From positions 744,001 through 808,000 of the forward strand of contig SNVD02014651.1 in assembly GCA_013180625.2 (NCBI GenBank): a stretch of DNA of 64,000 bases. Direction: 5' to 3'. Source of the DNA: Boswellia sacra. Taxonomy: Eukaryota; Streptophyta; Magnoliopsida; Sapindales; Burseraceae. Below, piece after piece: positions 59,411-64,000 of this stretch; the first letter of the stretch is position 1, and each line of letters starts with the position of its first letter. The position numbers and the translations under genes were made by a program. Under the pieces are notes generated by a model. That model made no database searches and was not told the origin of the DNA. It saw nothing but the letters and a program-made list of their open reading frames with translations.

Positions 59411-62173
59411 TGAACTGTAAAAGTTGTTTTATATCTATCTTGTTTTGTGAATTAAACTTGTCAAAATCCACTTTTTATATCAAATTTTGAATACAGTGTT
59501 GCATCATAAAGTCTTTGGATTAAATCTCTCTTATTTGGAATAGGGTATCTAATCCATTGCAATATTTTATTTAATGGTTTATAATTGATTACGAATCTTG
59601 GAACTCCTCTTTCTAACTCATTTTTTTTTTATTGACATAAAAGGCTACACAACTCCAAGGTGATTTGGATTCTCTTATTAATTTATTATTTAATAAATCT
59701 TGTATTTCCGCTTGGCAATATTGTAATAATTATTGATTCATTTGAATTGGTTAAGCCTTTGTTGGAATTTGTATTTCAATAAATTCTTTGATATATGGTA
59801 AAGTAACTACACGATTTTTTCCTATCCCAAAATTGATTAGGCAAATCTGAGCATACTTCTTCCCTAAATTTACTTTCAATATTTTCTATTTCTTCTTTTA
59901 TATTAGGATTTTCTAGTTGTTCCACAATTCTTTTATATTTAATTTCCTTTTTTAAATAATTAATATGAAGTTATTTATTATTTATTAAGTTAATTTGTTT
60001 ATCAATTTTGCTTTCTTGGAGTAAAGAAATTTCTTTGGTGTCATTGGTGATAAGAATTCAAAACTTATTTTTGTTCCCATAATATCAGTATGAATTTCTT
60101 GATTATCAACTTTAAATGGATATATTTGTGTTAAAAATGGAGTGCCTAAAATAATATTTTGACTAAGATTTTTTTATTAATATAAACGTTGTTTTGAAAC
60201 AATATCCTTGATTACATATTTTGACTTTTGATAATTTATACTTGACTTCTAATGACATTCCTTTTGCAACATGTAATCTTTCATACGTTTTCTCATAATA
60301 CTGGGTCGGAATAAGACCTTCCTTACGACAATTTTGGTCTGCTTCTAAGTCAACTAATGCAATTGTTTCTATCTGCAATCTATTATCTATATGTAATAAT
60401 ATTTTTTTACATACCATTTTTGATAATTAATCTTTTGTATTATTTGTCTATAATCTGTTTCTATTTTTGAACTAGAGGTTAAAACTTGATCTTTATTTTT
60501 AGATTCAAGTATTGTTAGTCTAGTTTGAGTTTGGAGTTGTTCTAATTGTTGATTTTGAATTTCTTTTATTTGTTCCTTAAGATTTTTAATTTCTTGTTGT
60601 AATTCTTTTGTAGTAACTTGTTTGAATAAACTTTGTGATGGATATTTATCCCATATCTTGTTTAAACTAAATTTTTCTGGAGTCTTAATACTACTTTCTT
60701 GTCCTAAGATTTCTTTTAATTTTATTAAATATTCTCTTTTTATATTTAAGTCTTCAATTTTATCAATAATATCCAAAAAAAATTGTTTATCAGTATTTTT
60801 AGTAATGACAGTAACTTGCTTACAGTTACATAATCCTTTTGTACAACTTGAAGATTTACTAATTTATGATATATTATCAGTATCTTGAATTTCTTGAATA
60901 TCATTATCATCATCATTAATGCAATATTCTTGATTAGATTGTTCATTAAATAATAGTTTATTAAGGTTATCTTTTAATTCATCTTGGTCATTAAAAAGTT
61001 CATTAACTTTATTCTTCTTTTTACATTGTTTTGACGTATGACCAGGTTGTTTACAATTCCAGCATATTAAATGTTTTTTAGATTTTGAATAATTCTTTTT
61101 AGGTTTGTATTTTTTCTTATTCTTCTTATAGTATCGATTATCAAATTGACTTTTATAAAGTTTCTTTGATTTATTCTTTTTTTATTTCTTAGAACGTAAT
61201 GGTGGCCTAAGATTTTCATAACCATACTGTTCATAAAATGATCCCATCATTTTACGAAATCTTTCTACTTTTCTTTTCTCTTTTTGTTCTTGACATATTG
61301 CTAAACCTTCTTTTTTGATAAAAGCAAATAATTGACCATATGTTATATTTTTCCAAGGAATTGAACTTTCCCCTGTTAATTCTGTTAATTTATTGATTAT
61401 TTGTTGAGAAAAAATTTGGTAATCTTGCAATAAATCTCTCTTTTAAAAAAGAAGCATTGCAGTCTTGTCTTTTAAATATATTTTTTATAAATACATCTTT
61501 ATGTCGTCTAAAATCTCCTAAAGTTGGACATCTGAGATTTGTTAAAATTATTTTTGAACTAGCTAATTACTCTTTAAGATTTCTTATAAAATGCATTGAA
61601 ATAATATATATTAGTACTTCTACAGCATTTTGGGTTTCTTGAATAGTTACAAATCCATCTTCATCTTCTACTAGAGTCCTTTCTGCGTGGTTAAGTATTA
61701 TTTGTTAATTATTAAATCCCATACAATTATCCCATTAATATTTTAGTGATCCTGTAAAACCTGCAACTAATAACTTAGCAGCCTCACTATCACTTGTTTT
61801 ATAAGCGGCAAATGCCATTCCCATTTCTTGTAAGATATTAATTGTTTTATATTCTGATTTACCATCTATATATCATTCATAAATTGAATCACCTGCATAC
61901 CTATTTGAAATAAATTGTTTTCTTTCTTTATACATTAGATCCGGTGGAGTAGGTCTTGGATAATATGTTCTCGTAAGGGCTTGTTTCTGTTTATCTTTTC
62001 TTGTTATTTTGTTAATTTCATCTATATCTTCAGATGTTGTAATAGATTGAATATCACTTTGTTGATTTTGATCTATAATATTAATATTATTGGAAGAACT
62101 TGGTAATATCTTAAGTTTTTTATTAACCTGATCAATTAAGTTTTTATTATAAGATGAAGTTATTAATAACTTC
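59411..62173 (-). mobile_element. endogenous pararetrovirus segment 4: RT N-terminus, protease, coat protein
   Basis: Minus-strand copy colinear with 55140-57870 of segment 2: RT N-terminus (59930-59411), protease (60417-60163 and neighbourhood, LVDLEADQNC), coiled-coil-like linker (60776-60387), coat zinc knuckle (~61065-61020), coat core (61430-61180 and 61640-61450) and coat N-terminus (62175-61873). It is diverged from segment 2 by many substitutions and by different frameshifts, so it is a separate insertion or an old duplicate. It ends at a palindrome with segment 5. Confidence 0.83.
62156..62173. repeat. 18-bp perfect palindrome at the segment 4/5 junction
   Basis: gaagttattaataacttc reads identically on both strands and lies exactly where the minus-oriented segment 4 meets the plus-oriented segment 5. 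Confidence 0.85.
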
Positions 62174-63740
62174 AAAATTTGTTTATATTAGTAAAAAATC
62201 TTAGTCAAAATATTAGTTTAGGCACTCCATTCTTAACACAAATATATCCATTTAAAGTTGATAATCAAGAAATTCATACTGATATTATAGGAACAAAAAT
62301 AAGTTTTGAATTCTTATCACCCATGCACACCAAAGAAATTTCTTTACTCCAACAAAACACAATTAATAAACAAATTAACTTAATAAATATTAAACAACTT
62401 GATATTAATTATTTACAAAAGAAAATTAAATATAAAAGAATTGATGAACAATTAGAAAATCCTACTATAAAAGAAGAAATAGAAAATATTGAAAATAAAT
62501 TTCGGGACGAAGTATGCTTAGATTTGCCTAATCAATTTTGGGATAGGAAAAAACACGTAGTTACTTTACAATATATCAAAGAATTTAATGAAAAACAAAT
62601 TCCAATAAAGGCTAGACCAATTCAAATGAATCAATAATTATTATAATATTGCCAAGCAGAAATACGAGATTTATTAAATAAGAAATTAATAAGAGAATCA
62701 AAATCACCTTGGAGTTGGGCAACCTTTTATGCCAATAAAAAGTTGAATTAGAAAGAGGAGTTCTAATATTAGTAATCAATTATAAAATATTAAATAAAGT
62801 ATTGCAATGGATTAGATATCCTATTCCAAATAAGAGAGATTTAATCAAAAGAATTTATGATGCAACAATATAGTCAAAGTTTGATATGAAAAGTAGATTT
62901 TGACAAGTTCAAATCGCAGAACAAGATAGATATACAGTTCCATTTGGGCATTATGGGCATGTTTGGTGCGCGACACTGTATAGTACTATTTTACTACATT
63001 GTAGTAAATAGTGTAATACATATGTTTGGTGCTAATTTAGCGTATTATTAATTAATACAAAGTATAACCCTTAGATGCATCAACATTGTATTAAATTATG
63101 TAGAGTTAATCCATAACATTAGCATTACATTGTATAGCACTAATAAAAAATGTCAGAATTATCCCTATAAAATTCTATATATCCAACCATACCCTCTAAT
63201 TTTTAAAATTTTTAAAATAAATAAATATGTATTTAATAGATAAATTATAAAATAAAATTTATTTTAAAATTTATTTTCTAAAAAAAAAGAAGGGATGAAG
63301 GGAGTCACGGCCCCCACTGAGTGACACCAGAGGTCCACTGCCTCCGTTGGACCAATTGGCACCTAGCATGCCACCATAAAGTCAAATTGTCTAATAGGTC
63401 CAGTGGAGGCATTGGACCCCAAGTAATTTTTTTAACAATTAGCAACTGTTCAATAAATTACTAAATAACTAATTTTATAAATAAACTAAAAATATATTTA
63501 TACTTTGCATATCTTTTTTAAAAAAAAAAATCTTACTTTTTTGTACAAATTAATACAATACATGAGTATACCAAACACTATGTAATTTTAACATAACATT
63601 ATTTTTAGTACTATACAATACAATACTATATAATACAATATCATATTATACTATATAATGTCGCGTACCAAACATGCCCTATGAGTGGAATGTAATGCTA
63701 TTTGGATTAAAAAATGCTCTATCTAAATTCCAAAATATTA
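62174..63740 (+). mobile_element. endogenous pararetrovirus segment 5: protease to RT, interrupted
   Basis: A plus-strand copy of the protease-RT stretch. An open frame at 62179-62637 (LGTPFLTQIYPFKVDNQ, then PNQFWDRKKHVVTLQYIKEF) is followed by a broken RT N-terminus (62640-62954). The 725-bp DNA transposon follows, after which RT resumes at 63680 (YEWNVMLFGLKNALSKF) and stops being recognisable at ~63740, before the YIDD box. It repeats, inverted, what lies at 60190-59411 and 55930-55090. Confidence 0.82.
62952..63682. mobile_element. Tourist/PIF-Harbinger-like non-autonomous element, 725 bp
   Basis: 62955-63679 starts GGGCATGTTTGGTGCGCGAC and ends with the inverse, GTCGCGTACCAAACATGCCC. 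It is flanked by TAT on both sides (62952-62954 and 63680-63682). Excising it restores the surrounding RT reading (..GHY|EW..), which confirms the 3-bp target duplication. Secondary inverted-repeat structure is visible inside (tatagtacta / tagtactata). No transposase is seen. Confidence 0.88.
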
Positions 63741-64000
63741 TGAATGCATATTTAGTCCTTATACAAAATTTAACAAAAATATGACCCCTGCCACCCTTCA
63801 CCCTCTTAAAAAAAGGGTCAAATCAATCTCTAATCAAATTAATTTTTTAAGAGTAGACTTGTACAACACTATATATTACTTATTCAAAAGTGTATAAGTT
63901 TTTTTTCTTTCTCTTAATACTAAATATATGACTTTTTTGGTTAAATTTAGTAACAACCAATTGTAAATTTAAGTTTCTCCTATAAAATAAAGCTGTAATA
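63741..64000. other. right-edge sequence, unassigned
   Basis: AT-rich sequence with the small hairpin-like ccctcttaaaaaaagggtc near 63800. Nothing recognisable. Confidence 0.4.

Noticed and set aside
1..64000. CRISPR arrays, operons, rRNA or tRNA genes
   Set aside because: None seen; repeats found are transposon-related, and the gene structure is that of a plant nucleus.

Overview
The window is plant nuclear DNA, from a eudicot as far as can be judged. Genes are intron-rich with GT..AG junctions, intergenic DNA is strongly AT-rich, and there are plant-only families (PORR, GASA/snakin), plant transposon families (Kaonashi-like MULE carrying a Ulp1 protease, hAT, Tourist-like, chromodomain Ty3/gypsy) and endogenous Caulimoviridae-like sequence. 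I could not fix a genus from sequence alone.

Layout. (1) 726-2961, minus: the first two coding exons of a PTM-like chromatin protein (Tudor/agenet-like N-terminus, basic NLS, cluster of EAR-like DLN/LxLxL motifs, DDT domain, PHD finger); later exons lie beyond the left edge. (2) 3.0-9.7 kb: AT-rich intergenic DNA with a ~1.0-kb foldback element at 6207-7245. (3) 9705-24150, minus: a complete 19-exon gene for nuclear cap-binding protein CBP80/ABH1 (864 aa), rebuilt exon by exon, with a solo-LTR-like insert in intron 13. (4) 25380-38720: a decayed 13.3-kb Mutator-like element with ~139-bp terminal inverted repeats, a mudrA-type transposase pseudogene (plus) and a convergent DUF1985/Ulp1 (C48) pseudogene (minus). 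The latter is split by a 4.85-kb hAT element (31179-36030; 8-bp target duplication CACGGCAT) whose transposase is intact except for one in-frame TGA. (5) 38.7-43.9 kb: non-coding DNA with several non-autonomous elements, including a 517-bp hAT MITE with a perfect 8-bp TSD. (6) 45326-46783, plus: an intact PORR-domain organelle RNA-binding protein with a 5'UTR intron. (7) 48272-49721, plus: a complete four-exon GASA/snakin peptide gene. (8) 50548-51926: an internally deleted chromodomain Ty3/gypsy element in which the left LTR is fused straight to the integrase. (9) 51927-63740: a mosaic of at least five alternately oriented endogenous pararetrovirus segments. One long segment (52.47-58.47 kb, minus) runs coat protein, protease, RT/RNase H, C-terminal ORF, promoter, primer-binding site, first ORF. 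A Tourist-like element (62955-63679) sits inside the last RT copy.

How the parts relate. CBP80 (leftward) and the PORR gene (rightward) are head to head, about 19 kb apart. The 5' leader exon end, the GT donor and the start of the 5'UTR intron of the PORR gene (44034-44412) are duplicated in inverted orientation just upstream of CBP80 (24454-24954). Both genes therefore appear to use homologous leaders, and the MULE with its nested hAT now lies between them. The region from 50.5 kb to the right edge is a decayed nest of retroelement and pararetrovirus DNA with no host gene that I can recognise.
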